A stretch of 64,000 nucleotides of DNA, from NCBI RefSeq assembly GCF_900087015.1, contig NZ_FLKP01000002.1, positions 806,001 to 870,000 of the forward strand, given 5' to 3'. A program made the translations under genes and the position numbers. The notes under the pieces are model-generated. The model saw only the letters and a program-made list of their open reading frames with translations, had not been told where the DNA came from and did not search any database. Shown piece by piece: positions 17,482-27,482 of this stretch. The stretch's first letter is position 1, and every line of letters starts with the position of its first letter. The DNA is from Christensenella timonensis (GTDB lineage: Bacteria; Bacillota; Clostridia; Christensenellales; Christensenellaceae).

Positions 17482-18009
17482 TTGAAAGAAGAGAAATTAC
17501 AGGAAAAGCAAGCGGCGGTAGCAGAAGTAATCGATAAGATGAAACGTGCACAGTGTGTCGTAGTACTTGACTATCGCGGGCTTACGGTGGACGAGGTCAC
17601 GAGCTTGAGAAACCAGTTCCGCGAGGCGGGCGTAGAGTATAAAGTCATCAAAAACAATATGTTAAGGCGTGCGGCGGAAGAACTTAATATCGAAGGCGTA
17701 GAAGAATACTTCAAGGGCCCGAGCGCTGTTGCTTTCGGATATGAAGACCCGGTCGCTCCGGCAAAGATCCTTTGCAAATTCGTAAAGGACGTAAACAAAA
17801 CGGAGATCAAGGGCGGTATCCTGGACGGTAAGGTAATGGACGCGGCAGGGATCACCAGCCTCTCCAAGCTCCCGTCGAAGGAAGAACTGCTGGCAAAGAT
17901 GATGGGCAGCCTGAACGCACCTGTCACAAATTTTGTGGGCGTGCTCGCAGCGATCCCGAGAGGGCTTGTATGTGCGCTTAACGCGATTGCACAGCAAAAA
18001 GAAGCTTAA
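17482..18009 (+). CDS. rplJ: 50S ribosomal protein L10
   Basis: Stalk base protein that carries L7/L12 dimers. 175 residues with the family stretches CVVVLDYRGLTVDEVTSLRNQFREAGVEYKVIKNNMLRRA and FKGPSAVAFGYEDPVAPAKIL. The start is a TTG codon with GAGGTG 9 bases upstream. It is followed by rplL after 46 bases, the standard pair. Confidence 0.97.
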   Translation: MKEEKLQEKQAAVAEVIDKMKRAQCVVVLDYRGLTVDEVTSLRNQFREAGVEYKVIKNNMLRRAAEELNIEGVEEYFKGPSAVAFGYEDPVAPAKILCKFVKDVNKTEIKGGILDGKVMDAAGITSLSKLPSKEELLAKMMGSLNAPVTNFVGVLAAIPRGLVCALNAIAQQKEA

Positions 18010-18055
18010 ACTAAAAATTAAAATGATGAAAGAAATTTTGGAGGTTTAAATTATT

Positions 18056-18430
18056 ATGGATAAAGCACAGATCATTGAAGCGATTGAAAAAATGAGCGTT
18101 TTAGAGCTCGCAGAACTCGTTAAAGAATTGGAAGAGAAATTCGGCGTAAGCGCTGCTGCCCCGGTAGCGGTTGCTGCTGCTCCCGCTGCTGGCGAAGGCG
18201 CTGCTGCCGCGGAAGAGAAAACAGAATTCGATGTCGTTCTCAAAGCCGCTGGCGCGGAAAAGACCAAAGTTATCAAAGTAGTAAGAGAAGCGACAGGCCT
18301 TGGCCTGAAGGAAGCAAAGGACATGGTCGACAGCGCTCCGTCCACAATCAAGGAAGCTCTTGGCAAAGACGATGCAGAAAAGCTCGTTGCTTCCCTGAAA
18401 GAAGCCGGCGCAGACGTAGAAATGAAATAA
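18056..18430 (+). CDS. rplL: 50S ribosomal protein L7/L12
   Basis: 124 residues: N-terminal dimerisation domain, an Ala-rich hinge ([22 protein letters not shown]) and the C-terminal domain [36 protein letters not shown] that recruits translation factors. A GGAGG site lies upstream. The operon ends at the strong terminator at 18444. Confidence 0.98.
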   Translation: MDKAQIIEAIEKMSVLELAELVKELEEKFGVSAAAPVAVAAAPAAGEGAAAAEEKTEFDVVLKAAGAEKTKVIKVVREATGLGLKEAKDMVDSAPSTIKEALGKDDAEKLVASLKEAGADVEMK

Positions 18431-18443
18431 GCAAGTATTGCAG

Positions 18444-18471
18444 CACGGCCGGGTTTCCCGGCCGTGTTTTT
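18444..18471 (+). terminator. Intrinsic terminator of rplJ-rplL
   Basis: CACGGCCGGG, loop TTT, CCCGGCCGTG and then TTTTTG. GC-rich and perfect. Confidence 0.93.
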
Positions 18472-18497
18472 GTTTGGGGATTTATTTGTGGTATAAT
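18470..18497 (+). promoter_or_regulatory. Probable promoter of the 18.6-19.7 kb gene group
   Basis: TTGTTT (18470-18475) and TATAAT (18492-18497), spacer 16 bases, directly after the rplL terminator. Confidence 0.5.
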
Positions 18498-18589
18498 ACA
18501 GGCAAGGCATAGATTTGGTGTTTAACGGCCTGTTTTCCGTGTATATTTATATAGAATCAAAAGCCGTTTAGGCGCGGGGGACAATCGGT

Positions 18590-18898
18590 ATGGAAAAACA
18601 CATAAACAAAGAGGAAGAGGCTAAGTTTTTAGAAAAAGCCCGCCTGAAAAGCAAGGAGTTTTATATCAAGGCAACGCAAAATGCTGTGGAAGAAGCTTTT
18701 GCGGTTGCAGAACAGGCAAGGACTGCGGCACAGGATGCACTTGTTCGCTTGAGGGAGTATGAATCGTCAGGAACGACGCAGGCGGGAGCGGATGCGAAAG
18801 AACTGATCGATAAGTCGGTGGAGTATTTAAACAGTTTGGCGCAGGCGATGTCGGAAGCGGCGGAAGCCGTGCGGCTGGGTATGTCGGTCACACAATAA
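18590..18898 (+). CDS. Small helical protein of unknown function
   Basis: 102 residues, almost entirely charged and Ala-rich and predicted helical (EEEAKFLEKARLKSKEF, AFAVAEQARTAAQDALVRLREYE, KELIDKSVEYLNSLAQAMSEAAEAV). No signal peptide or membrane segment. I do not recognise a family. It is 15 bases upstream of the LEA-like/zinc-ribbon gene and probably co-transcribed. The start ATG at 18590 has GGGGGACA about 9-16 bases upstream. Confidence 0.65.
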   Translation: MEKHINKEEEAKFLEKARLKSKEFYIKATQNAVEEAFAVAEQARTAAQDALVRLREYESSGTTQAGADAKELIDKSVEYLNSLAQAMSEAAEAVRLGMSVTQ

Positions 18899-18913
18899 AA
18901 GGGGGAAATGACC

Positions 18914-19414
18914 ATGACGGTAAACAGTGAAAAAGTTGGAAAAACAGTGAAAGACGTTTCAGAAAAGGCGAAAACCGCTGGTGAGAAGGCGGTAAAAGCG
19001 ACGAAAGAAGCTGGGGAAAAAGCTGCGAGCAAGGCAAAGGACGCGGGGCAGGTGGTAGGAAAAGCCGCAAAGACTGCTGCCGATAAGGCCAAGGAGGGCC
19101 TTATGGCTTTCGGAAGTTCCGTTGCGAGCAAATCGAAGGAAATCATGGAAACGGCAAAGCTCAACACGCAGAAATCCCAAAAGCAAAAAGAGATGGACGA
19201 AGCATATAAGCAGCTGGGAGAGATGGCCTATGCAAAGGGACGGCTGCGGGGCGATATGGCGGAAGTAGCCGCGCATATCAAAGAGCTTTACGGCGAGCTG
19301 CAGCAGATCGAGGTCGCGATCAATTGCGCGCAGTCCACAAAAGAATGTAAGGCGTGCGGTAATAAATGTAATGTAGGCGATAATTATTGCAGCCAGTGCG
19401 GCAAAAAGCTATGA
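18914..19414 (+). CDS. LEA-like helical protein with C-terminal zinc ribbon
   Basis: 166 residues. The N-terminal 75 consist of Lys/Ala/Glu-rich 11-residue-like repeats (AGEKAVKATKEAGEKAASKAKDAG) typical of late-embryogenesis-abundant-like or apolipoprotein-like helices. The middle is a coiled coil, and the end is a double-Cys zinc ribbon CKACGNKC...YCSQCGKKL. Function unknown; zinc-ribbon tails of this kind often mark proteins with a sensory or scaffold role. The ATG at 18914 is 8 bases after GGGGG; an ATG at 18908 is too close to it. Confidence 0.7.
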   Translation: MTVNSEKVGKTVKDVSEKAKTAGEKAVKATKEAGEKAASKAKDAGQVVGKAAKTAADKAKEGLMAFGSSVASKSKEIMETAKLNTQKSQKQKEMDEAYKQLGEMAYAKGRLRGDMAEVAAHIKELYGELQQIEVAINCAQSTKECKACGNKCNVGDNYCSQCGKKL

Positions 19415-19420
19415 TATGCT

Positions 19421-19663
19421 ATGAAAAAGGATAAATGGACAAATGTGGTCTCGTACGGGCCGGAGGATTCGTTGTGTGAAGAAGATTTCATCCGGGTAAA
19501 GGATAAGCTGCGCGGCGCGTGGCGGACGCTCGGGTGGGTGCATTTGCGCATGACCAACGATATCGATACCAAAAGCAGGTCGCCGCTCAAAAAGCCGGAG
19601 ATCAGGGAGCGGATCAGCGAGGTCATGGAAGAGCTCCAGAAAATTATGGACGACGATTTATAA
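19421..19663 (+). CDS. Small conserved-looking protein of unknown function
   Basis: 80 residues, charged, with no membrane segment: starts MKKDKWTNVVSYGPEDSL, has one Trp-rich core (RGAWRTLGWVHLRMTN) and ends in an acidic helix. It follows the zinc-ribbon gene by 6 bases and precedes a terminator, so it is the last gene of the group. I do not recognise it. Confidence 0.6.
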   Translation: MKKDKWTNVVSYGPEDSLCEEDFIRVKDKLRGAWRTLGWVHLRMTNDIDTKSRSPLKKPEIRERISEVMEELQKIMDDDL

Positions 19664-19688
19664 GGGGACGCACAGCGTCCTCTTTTTT
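19664..19688 (+). terminator. Intrinsic terminator
   Basis: GGGGACGC / GCGTCCTC stem with a 3-base loop, followed by a run of T (19683-19688). Confidence 0.8.
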
Positions 19689-19807
19689 ATGCAACGGACA
19701 GCATATGGATATTTTAACGAAGGCGGCGCGGCGCGATTGATGCAAATATGATACAATAGCAATATATGATAAAGTCCAAAAGTAATTGGGCAAGGCGGGG
19801 GATATAG

Positions 19808-20461
19808 ATGGTAGATATATTGGTGGTAGAGGACGAGATTCCGATTTCCAACCTGATTTCCATGAACCTTAGGGAAAACGGGTATTGTTGTGATGTTGCG
19901 AACGACGGGATGAAGGCCGCGGACTTGATCGAAGAAAACACCTATGACCTGATCCTTCTGGACATCATGCTGCCGCACGTCAGCGGGTATGAGCTGATGG
20001 AATATATCCGTCCGCTCAATGTACCCGTGATTTTTATTACGGCAAAAAATGACGTTGCCGACAGGGTCAAAGGGCTGCATTTAGGCGCGGACGACTACAT
20101 CGTCAAGCCGTTTGAGATCGTGGAGCTTTTGGCGCGCGTGGAAGCCGTGCTGCGCCGGTATAATAAGGGTGAAAGCAGGATCGGGATCGGGGATGTGGAG
20201 ATCAATACACAGTCGCGCAGCGTGAAAAAGAACGGGCGGCAGGTCGACCTGACGATGAAGGAATACGAGCTGCTTTTGTTGTTTATCCGTAATAAGAACA
20301 TTGCACTTTTCAGGGAAACGATCTTTGAACGCGTTTGGCAGAGCGAATATTTGGGGGATACCCGTACGGTGGACCTGCACGTGCAGCGCCTGCGGAAAAA
20401 GCTGGGCTGGGAAAAGCTGATCGTGGCAGTCTATAAAGTGGGGTACAGGCTGGAAGTATAG
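19808..20461 (+). CDS. OmpR-family response regulator
   Basis: 217 residues: receiver domain with acidic pair E8-D9, phospho-acceptor Asp52 (LILLDIMLP), Thr in FITAKND and Lys in VKPFE; then a winged-helix DNA-binding domain (LTMKEYELLLLFIRNKNIALFRETIFERVW, RTVDLHVQRLRKKLG). GGGGG lies upstream of the ATG. The partner histidine kinase starts one base after the stop. Confidence 0.94.
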   Translation: MVDILVVEDEIPISNLISMNLRENGYCCDVANDGMKAADLIEENTYDLILLDIMLPHVSGYELMEYIRPLNVPVIFITAKNDVADRVKGLHLGADDYIVKPFEIVELLARVEAVLRRYNKGESRIGIGDVEINTQSRSVKKNGRQVDLTMKEYELLLLFIRNKNIALFRETIFERVWQSEYLGDTRTVDLHVQRLRKKLGWEKLIVAVYKVGYRLEV

Positions 20462-20462
20462 C

Positions 20463-21872
20463 ATGAAATTTGCATGGAAGGTCTTTTTATCGACGATCAT
20501 CGTAATCGCCATTGTTTTTGCGATCGGCGGTTATGTTTTGATTACGTCTTCTTTCAATTCGGCCCTCCGGCGTGAGACTGACCGTGCCCTGGAAGAAAAC
20601 CAACTGATGAAGCTTGCGTACGAAAGCGCGGCGATCCCCTATGAAGGGACGAAGCTGACGGACGAAGCGATCACCATCATTGCCTCGCAGCTGCAAAACA
20701 GCGGACGGCGTTACATCGTGCTCGCGGACGAAGCCTACAAGGAAATTTTTGTCAGTTCTTCGGGCGATTATGTAGACCAGGAGCTGCTTAAAAATACGGA
20801 CGAAAGCCGCGCCTATACGATCACGCAAGAGGATGGCGGTTACTGGATTACGGTCAGTTGCAAATCGACCGCGGGCGGGCGGACGGTCTATTTGCAGACT
20901 TCGCGGGATATCCTGGACATTTTTACGGAACGTACCGAGCAATTCAGGATCTATACCCGGATCAGCATTTTACTGCTTGTGGCGGCGGCAGGCGTGATGT
21001 GGATCGTTTCCATGTTCCTGACGCGTCCGCTTAGGAGGCTTTCCGCGACGACGCGCCGGATCGCGCAGGGGAATTACAGCGAACGGATGAAGGTGACGAG
21101 CAACGACGAGATTGGGGATTTTACGCGCGATTTCAATTTGATGACGGACGCGGTGGAGGATAAGATTTACGATCTGGAAAACGCCGCCCGGCAAAAAGAA
21201 GATTTTGTCGCCAGCTTTGCGCATGAACTGAAAACGCCGCTGACCTCCATTATCGGATACGCGGATATGTTGCGTTCGCGCAACATGCCGCCCGAAGAAA
21301 TGTTCATGGCGGCGAGTTATATTTTTACCGAAGGCAAGCGCTTAGAAGCGCTTTCGCTCAAGCTTCTGGAGCTGATGGTTTTAAACCGCAATGAGTTTGA
21401 AAAAAAACGCGTCAACCCCCGTATCCTGATCGAAGAGCTTAACGGGCTGATGCGTCCGGTGATGGAAAAGGCGGGGATGCAACTGCGGGTAGCGGCACAG
21501 AACGCGATCGTGATGCTGGAGCCCGACCTTTTTAAGACACTGCTTGTAAACCTGATCGACAATGCGAAAAAAGCATCCGAACCGGGAGCCGCGATCGAGC
21601 TTTACGGAAAGATCGACGGGCGCGATTATATCTTTTGCGTAAAGGATCACGGACGGGGGATACCCCCGGAGGAGATACGCAAGATCACGGAAGCGTTTTA
21701 TATGGTGGACAAAAGCCGTGCGCGCGCGCAAAACGGCGCGGGGCTGGGGCTTGCGCTTTCGGAAAGAATCGCCTCGTTGCACGGGACGCGGCTGGAATTC
21801 AGGAGCATTGTCGGGACAGGTACGATCGTTTGCGTACGTGTGCGGCGGGCGAGGAGGCCAAAGCGGATATGA
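20463..21872 (+). CDS. Sensor histidine kinase
   Basis: 469 residues: transmembrane helix 1 (about 8-30), an extracellular sensor of about 130 residues, transmembrane helix 2 (about 165-185), HAMP domain (TRPLRRLSATTRRIAQGNYSERM), HisKA box with phospho-acceptor His254 (SFAHELKTPLTSIIGYADML), then the ATPase N box (NLIDNAKKA), G1 (DHGRGIPPEEI) and G2 (GAGLGLALS). The ligand is unknown. The downstream gene starts in the ATGA overlap, hinting that it belongs to the same signalling unit. Confidence 0.94.
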   Translation: MKFAWKVFLSTIIVIAIVFAIGGYVLITSSFNSALRRETDRALEENQLMKLAYESAAIPYEGTKLTDEAITIIASQLQNSGRRYIVLADEAYKEIFVSSSGDYVDQELLKNTDESRAYTITQEDGGYWITVSCKSTAGGRTVYLQTSRDILDIFTERTEQFRIYTRISILLLVAAAGVMWIVSMFLTRPLRRLSATTRRIAQGNYSERMKVTSNDEIGDFTRDFNLMTDAVEDKIYDLENAARQKEDFVASFAHELKTPLTSIIGYADMLRSRNMPPEEMFMAASYIFTEGKRLEALSLKLLELMVLNRNEFEKKRVNPRILIEELNGLMRPVMEKAGMQLRVAAQNAIVMLEPDLFKTLLVNLIDNAKKASEPGAAIELYGKIDGRDYIFCVKDHGRGIPPEEIRKITEAFYMVDKSRARAQNGAGLGLALSERIASLHGTRLEFRSIVGTGTIVCVRVRRARRPKRI

Positions 21873-22792
21873 GCAAAGTAAAACGGATCCTGAAATATGC
21901 TTTGGTGGCTATGGCCGCCCTGTGCGTAGTGATCGTGAGCGCGATCCTGCCGCCGTACCTCGCAAAAAAGAATGATAAGGTATTTTTGAATGTGATCAGC
22001 AAGGATACACAGGCTTCGGAGTCTTACCAATACAAGGTGACGAAATACCAAAAAACAAAAGTGCTTTACGAAATCGTGTCGCAGCAGGGAGATTTTTACG
22101 GCATCCAGCTGCGCCGGGAGATGGGTATCTATGCGGATGCCAAGACAAGTGAAGCTGTGGAAGGCCCTGCTGCAACGGGAAGCCCTATGCCGGAAATATC
22201 TACATACGAATGGACGGTGCAGCAGGAAATCCTGGACGGAAAGGATGCGGCGGGAGACGCAGTGATGACGCGTGCGGAAGCGGAAATGGCGCTGGTCAGG
22301 GAGGCAAGGCTTTTGCAGAGCGCGGGAGCGATCCCGCAGTTTGACCTGGGAAAACAAGGGGATTACAGCGCGGTGGAAAGTATCGCATTTTGGCGCGCCT
22401 CCGACCCTACCGTATCAAATTCGGAGTTTTACTATTGGCAGGGCATCATTTCCAATCCCAAGACGGGAGAACGCTATAACATGGTCATCGACGACGACAT
22501 CGGCAAGGTCTATTTTATGAATATCGAATATGAACACTTTACAAACGTACAGAGCCGTGATACAAACGTCCATACGGATCTGGACGAAAAAGGGATGCGA
22601 AAGACGGCGGATGCCTTTGCAGCCTATCATGAGTTGGTGATCGACAAAGCGCAGCAGGCGGTGGAAGATACAGACCTGGCCAATAATTTGTATTCGATGA
22701 CAAACAAGGATTATGAGATCATGACGGAGGCGCAGAGCATGCCGGCATACCGGTCGTATAAAATGGTACTGAAACCGTCGGATATTTTGTAA
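21869..22792 (+). CDS. Membrane-anchored extracytoplasmic protein linked to the two-component system
   Basis: 307 residues: basic N-terminus, one transmembrane helix (about 8-30: ALVAMAALCVVIVSAILPPYL) and a large exported domain without motifs I recognise (ESYQYKVTKYQKTKVLYEIVSQQGDFYGIQLRRE, SEFYYWQGIISNPKTGERYNMVIDDDIGKVYFMNIEYE). ATG at 21869 with GAGGAGG upstream, overlapping the kinase stop. By position it resembles the YycH/YycI-type accessory proteins that tune a kinase, but I see no sequence basis for that name. Confidence 0.75.
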   Translation: MSKVKRILKYALVAMAALCVVIVSAILPPYLAKKNDKVFLNVISKDTQASESYQYKVTKYQKTKVLYEIVSQQGDFYGIQLRREMGIYADAKTSEAVEGPAATGSPMPEISTYEWTVQQEILDGKDAAGDAVMTRAEAEMALVREARLLQSAGAIPQFDLGKQGDYSAVESIAFWRASDPTVSNSEFYYWQGIISNPKTGERYNMVIDDDIGKVYFMNIEYEHFTNVQSRDTNVHTDLDEKGMRKTADAFAAYHELVIDKAQQAVEDTDLANNLYSMTNKDYEIMTEAQSMPAYRSYKMVLKPSDIL

Positions 22793-22837
22793 AAGTTACA
22801 AAAATGATACAACGCTGATGTGAAAAATATGCTTTGG

Positions 22838-22880
22838 CCCTGTATTCTTGAAGACAGAAGGAAGAATACAGGGTTTTTTT
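22838..22880 (+). terminator. Intrinsic terminator between the sensor operon and vanY-like gene
   Basis: CCCTGTATTCTT (22838-22849) pairs perfectly with AAGAATACAGGG (22862-22873), followed by seven T. It lies only 20 bases before the VanY gene's start codon. Confidence 0.92.
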
Positions 22881-22900
22881 ATTGGAAAGGGGCGAAAAAA

Positions 22901-23776
22901 ATGCGTTTGGTACAACCGTATGAGCATACAGCCGGAAGGCGTCACAGGCGGGCGACAAAACGGTTTGGGGTATTTCTGGTTGTTGCGTCGCTCATCGTTA
23001 TGGGAGTATTCTTTTTATTGCATGCCTTTCCGCTGGATATTGGAAAAGCGGCGGATGCTCCCGACCACTCCCATATTATGACCGGGGAAGCCCAAAAGGC
23101 ACTGCAAACGTTTTCAGATAACCCGGTGCTGCCGGATCCCGGCAGCGATGCGGACGTGACAGGCAACGCAACGGTGCCTGTCAGTGCGGGAAATACAAGC
23201 GACCCGTATCTGGTATTGGTCAACTGGGATCATCCGGTGACAAGCGAGAGGCCGAACAACCTGGCTGTGTTAAATGATATTTTTGGCGACGAGGTCGAGC
23301 TGGAAGACGGAAATGGTTCCATCAATAAGGCGGCAGGGGAAGCCGCCCGGCAGATGTTTTTGGCCGCGCGAAGCGAAGGCGTGGGCAAGTATAAGATCAG
23401 CGGGGCATACCGTTCGGTAGCCTACCAGAGCCAGCTCTGGCAGGCACAGTTAAAACAAAACCCGTCTTACGGCCGGGATCCATATACGACCCCTGTCCGC
23501 GCAATGCCGGGCAATGCAAGCGAACATTCCACAGGGCTTGCGGTAGACATCCTGTCCGCGCATGACGATGAAGCGGACGATGGTTATGGGGATACGGCAG
23601 AAGGGAAGTGGCTGGCGGCAAATGCGTGGAAATACGGATTCATCCTCCGCTACCCAAAGGATAAGGAAAACATCACCGGCGTGATCTATGAGCCGTGGCA
23701 TTACCGTTATGTGGGAAAGCGGGCGGCAAAGGAGATCCATGAATCCGGATTGTGCCTGGAAGAATATTTGAAATGA
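22901..23776 (+). CDS. VanY-type D-alanyl-D-alanine carboxypeptidase
   Basis: 291 residues: cytoplasmic basic start, one transmembrane helix (about 22-45), a flexible linker and an M15B zinc peptidase domain. The zinc ligands and catalytic residues are in SEHSTGLAVDI (His, Asp) and EPWHYRYVG (Glu, His). It removes terminal D-Ala from cell-wall precursors. The ATG at 22901 follows AAAGGGGCG; the terminator just upstream means either a promoter between or read-through from the two-component operon. A two-component system next to a VanY enzyme recalls glycopeptide-response loci, but no vanHAX is present here. Confidence 0.9.
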   Translation: MRLVQPYEHTAGRRHRRATKRFGVFLVVASLIVMGVFFLLHAFPLDIGKAADAPDHSHIMTGEAQKALQTFSDNPVLPDPGSDADVTGNATVPVSAGNTSDPYLVLVNWDHPVTSERPNNLAVLNDIFGDEVELEDGNGSINKAAGEAARQMFLAARSEGVGKYKISGAYRSVAYQSQLWQAQLKQNPSYGRDPYTTPVRAMPGNASEHSTGLAVDILSAHDDEADDGYGDTAEGKWLAANAWKYGFILRYPKDKENITGVIYEPWHYRYVGKRAAKEIHESGLCLEEYLK

Positions 23777-23871
23777 TAAAAGGATTGCAATAGTTTGGAA
23801 AGGGTGTGATGAGAAAAGTATAAACAAGTAAAATCTCTCAAACAATAATATGAACTTTCTGTCAAACGTGT

Positions 23872-23905
23872 GAAATCCGCCCCAAATGGGCGGATTTCAT
23901 TTTTT
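23872..23905 (+). terminator. Intrinsic terminator after the VanY gene
   Basis: GAAATCCGCCC, loop CAAAT, GGGCGGATTTC, then ATTTTTT. Confidence 0.88.
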
Positions 23906-24038
23906 GTAATTCCCCAAAAAGATAAAAATAGATAAATTTGTATAGTATTGGTAAACATGTGGGATGTATTTATTTAAAACAAATAAATTTGTGAAACAAA
24001 AAATATTGGATAATCTCATTTGTAGAGCGAAAAATGTG

Positions 24039-24067
24039 TTGACAGGATCCGGCGCGTATGGCAAAAT
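24039..24067 (+). promoter_or_regulatory. Promoter of the regulator-potABCD operon
   Basis: TTGACA (24039-24044) and CAAAAT (24062-24067) with a 17-base spacer. An A/T-rich inverted repeat (GTTGATAAAC / GTTTAT) lies just downstream around 24093-24115 and could be an operator. Confidence 0.55.
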
Positions 24068-24140
24068 AATATCTGCGCATATTGGTTTACTGTTGATAAA
24101 CAAAAAGTTTATATAAGTGCTATTTTGCAAAAGGAAGATT

Positions 24141-24674
24141 ATGAATATTGGTGAAAAAATCAAAATCAGGCGGCAAAGCCTGGGGCTGACGCAAAGCGAG
24201 CTTGCGGATCGCGCAGAGCTTTCCAAAGGGTTCATTTCGCAGCTTGAGCGGGACTTGACATCGCCTTCCATCGCGACACTGACGGATATCCTGGAATGTT
24301 TGGGCACAGACCTGCAGGAATTTTTCAATGAGCGGGAGGAGGAAAAGGTCGCCTTTTCCCCTGCGGACTTGTTTGAAAAGGAAGAAGAGGACAAGAGTAT
24401 CCTCTGGCTGGTACCAAACGCCCAGAAAAACAAGATGGAACCGATTTTGCTGCGCTTAAAAGCGGGAGCAATGACTGAAACAGACAATCCGCATGAGGGC
24501 GAGGAGTTCGGCTATGTGCTCAGCGGCACGATTACGCTTGTGCTGGGCATGAAGCGGCATAAGATCAGGAAAGGCGGCAGCTTTTACTTTAAAACAAGCG
24601 TGCCGCACCATATCGAGAACAGCGGGAAAAAAGATGCGGAGGTGGTGTGGGTGTCCACGCCGCCGATGTTTTAA
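24141..24674 (+). CDS. XRE-cupin transcriptional regulator (PuuR-like)
   Basis: 177 residues: helix-turn-helix ([42 protein letters not shown]) and a C-terminal cupin ([19 protein letters not shown], then [16 protein letters not shown]) that would bind a small ligand. Regulators of this layout sense putrescine or related amines. ATG at 24141 after AAGGAAG. It is 20 bases before potA, so it probably controls its own transporter operon in response to polyamines. Confidence 0.9.
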   Translation: MNIGEKIKIRRQSLGLTQSELADRAELSKGFISQLERDLTSPSIATLTDILECLGTDLQEFFNEREEEKVAFSPADLFEKEEEDKSILWLVPNAQKNKMEPILLRLKAGAMTETDNPHEGEEFGYVLSGTITLVLGMKRHKIRKGGSFYFKTSVPHHIENSGKKDAEVVWVSTPPMF

Positions 24675-24694
24675 GAGGGCAAGGGAGGCAAACG

Positions 24695-25779
<1,085 letters not shown>

Positions 25780-25783
<4 letters not shown>

Positions 25784-26643
25784 AGACAAAGCACGGACAG
25801 ATTACAAATACACTGCAATCCCGCAAGGTGTTTGCACTGCCATATGTGGCGTGGATCGCGGTCTTTACGGTCGCGCCGCTGATCCTGATCCTGTTGTATG
25901 CGTTTACGACAACCGGGTCGGGCGGGGTCATGGTACTGACTGCGGAGAATATCCAGCGGGCGTTCTCCCCGCTTTATATGACTGTTTTTTGGCGCAGCGT
26001 ATGGATGGCGCTGCTGGCGACGGCGGTATGCCTTCTTTTGGGATACCCGGTGGCCTACATCCTGTCGCGTATGAAGGAAAGCACGGCGGCTGTCGTTTCG
26101 ATCCTGTTCATATTGCCCATGTGGATGAATTTTTTGCTGCGCACATATGCGTGGCGCGCGCTGCTTGATAATGCAGGGATCATCAACCAGGGCCTGATGG
26201 CGCTGGGGCTGCCGCCGGTACAATTTTTATATACGTCGGGAGCGATCATTTTCGGGCTGGTATACAATTTCCTGCCGTTCATGATCCTGCCCATCTATTC
26301 GATCTTCCAGAAGATGGATACCTCGTGCATCCAGGCGGCGCAAGACTTGGGTGCGAATAAATGGCAAACGTTCTGGCGCGTGACGCTGCCGCTCTCAAAA
26401 GGCGGCATCATTTCCGGCGTGACAATGGTGTTCATGCCCGCAATGACGACATTCGTCATCACGCGGCTTTTGGGCGGCAGCCATTTTATGATGTACGGCG
26501 ACCTGATCGAGATGCAGTTCCTGCTGCTTTCGGAATGGAATTTCGGCAGCGCCCTTGCGGTCGTGATGATGATCCTCACGATATTGTTCATGTGGCTGAT
26601 GCGCAAATACGACAAGGAAGGGGACGGCAGCGCCCTCATGTAG
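25780..26643 (+). CDS. potB: Spermidine/putrescine ABC transporter permease PotB
   Basis: 287 residues, six hydrophobic segments, with the permease EAA loop ([27 protein letters not shown]) that contacts the ATPase. Membrane-spanning half of the importer with PotC. Confidence 0.95.
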
Positions 26644-26657
26644 GGGAGCCGGATAAA

Positions 26658-27464
26658 ATGATAAGTATGGCGAAATTTTTTAAACGGTTCTATCTGGCAA
26701 TCATATTGTTGTTCATGTACCTGCCCATTGGCGCGCTCATCATCTTTTCGTTCAACGAGTCAAAATCCATGGCAAAGTGGACGGGCTTTTCACTGCACTG
26801 GTACGAGCAGCTGTTCTCCGACCCGACGATCGCCGAGGCGGTCTGGGTAACGATATCCATTGCCATCATTGCTTCCATAGCGGCGACGCTCATCGGTACG
26901 CTGGCAGCGATCGGCATGGATAATTTTCGCAAGAAAAACAGGAATGTGATGATCAACCTGACATACATCCCCATGGTCAACGCGGAGATCGTGACAGGTA
27001 TCTCGCTGCTTCTGCTGTTCATCTTTTTCAACATCCCGCGCGGGTATTGGACGATGTTGCTTGCACATATCACCTTTGATATCCCGTTCGTCATTTTCTC
27101 AGTGCTGCCCAAGCTGCGGCAGATGGATCCGGGAACGTACGAGGCGGCGCTCGATATGGGCGCAAAGCCGGGATATGCTGTGCGCAAGGTGATCCTGCCG
27201 CAGATCGCGCCGGGGATCGTGACAGGCTTCTTGCTGGCATTCACGATGTCGTTCGACGATTTCATGATCAGCTTTTTTACCTCGCAGGGAACGACGCAGA
27301 ACTTATCCACGTACATTTACAGTATGGCGCGCGTAGGTATCAACCCCATGATCAACGCGCTTTCCGCGATTATGTTCGTGGTCGTGATCACGCTGCTGCT
27401 GGTCATCAACCTGCGCTCGTTGAAGAAAACGAAAAAGACGCCAAATGTGGAAAGCTTTCGATAA
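26658..27464 (+). CDS. potC: Spermidine/putrescine ABC transporter permease PotC
   Basis: 268 residues, six membrane segments, EAA loop YEAALDMGAKPGYAVRKVILPQIAPG, and the PotC-typical FSFDDFMISFF region (FTMSFDDFMISFFTSQG). The ATG at 26658 follows GGGGAGCC; a second ATG three codons later is possible. 14 bases after potB. Confidence 0.95.
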   Translation: MISMAKFFKRFYLAIILLFMYLPIGALIIFSFNESKSMAKWTGFSLHWYEQLFSDPTIAEAVWVTISIAIIASIAATLIGTLAAIGMDNFRKKNRNVMINLTYIPMVNAEIVTGISLLLLFIFFNIPRGYWTMLLAHITFDIPFVIFSVLPKLRQMDPGTYEAALDMGAKPGYAVRKVILPQIAPGIVTGFLLAFTMSFDDFMISFFTSQGTTQNLSTYIYSMARVGINPMINALSAIMFVVVITLLLVINLRSLKKTKKTPNVESFR

Positions 27465-27482
27465 GTACAGGATAGGGAACAG

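Larger units (their letters stand above)
23777..24140. other. 364-base intergenic region before the polyamine operon
   Basis: Holds one terminator (23872-23905), a very AT-rich stretch (23900-24040) with no open frame of note, and the promoter at 24039-24067. I see no gene. Confidence 0.6.
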
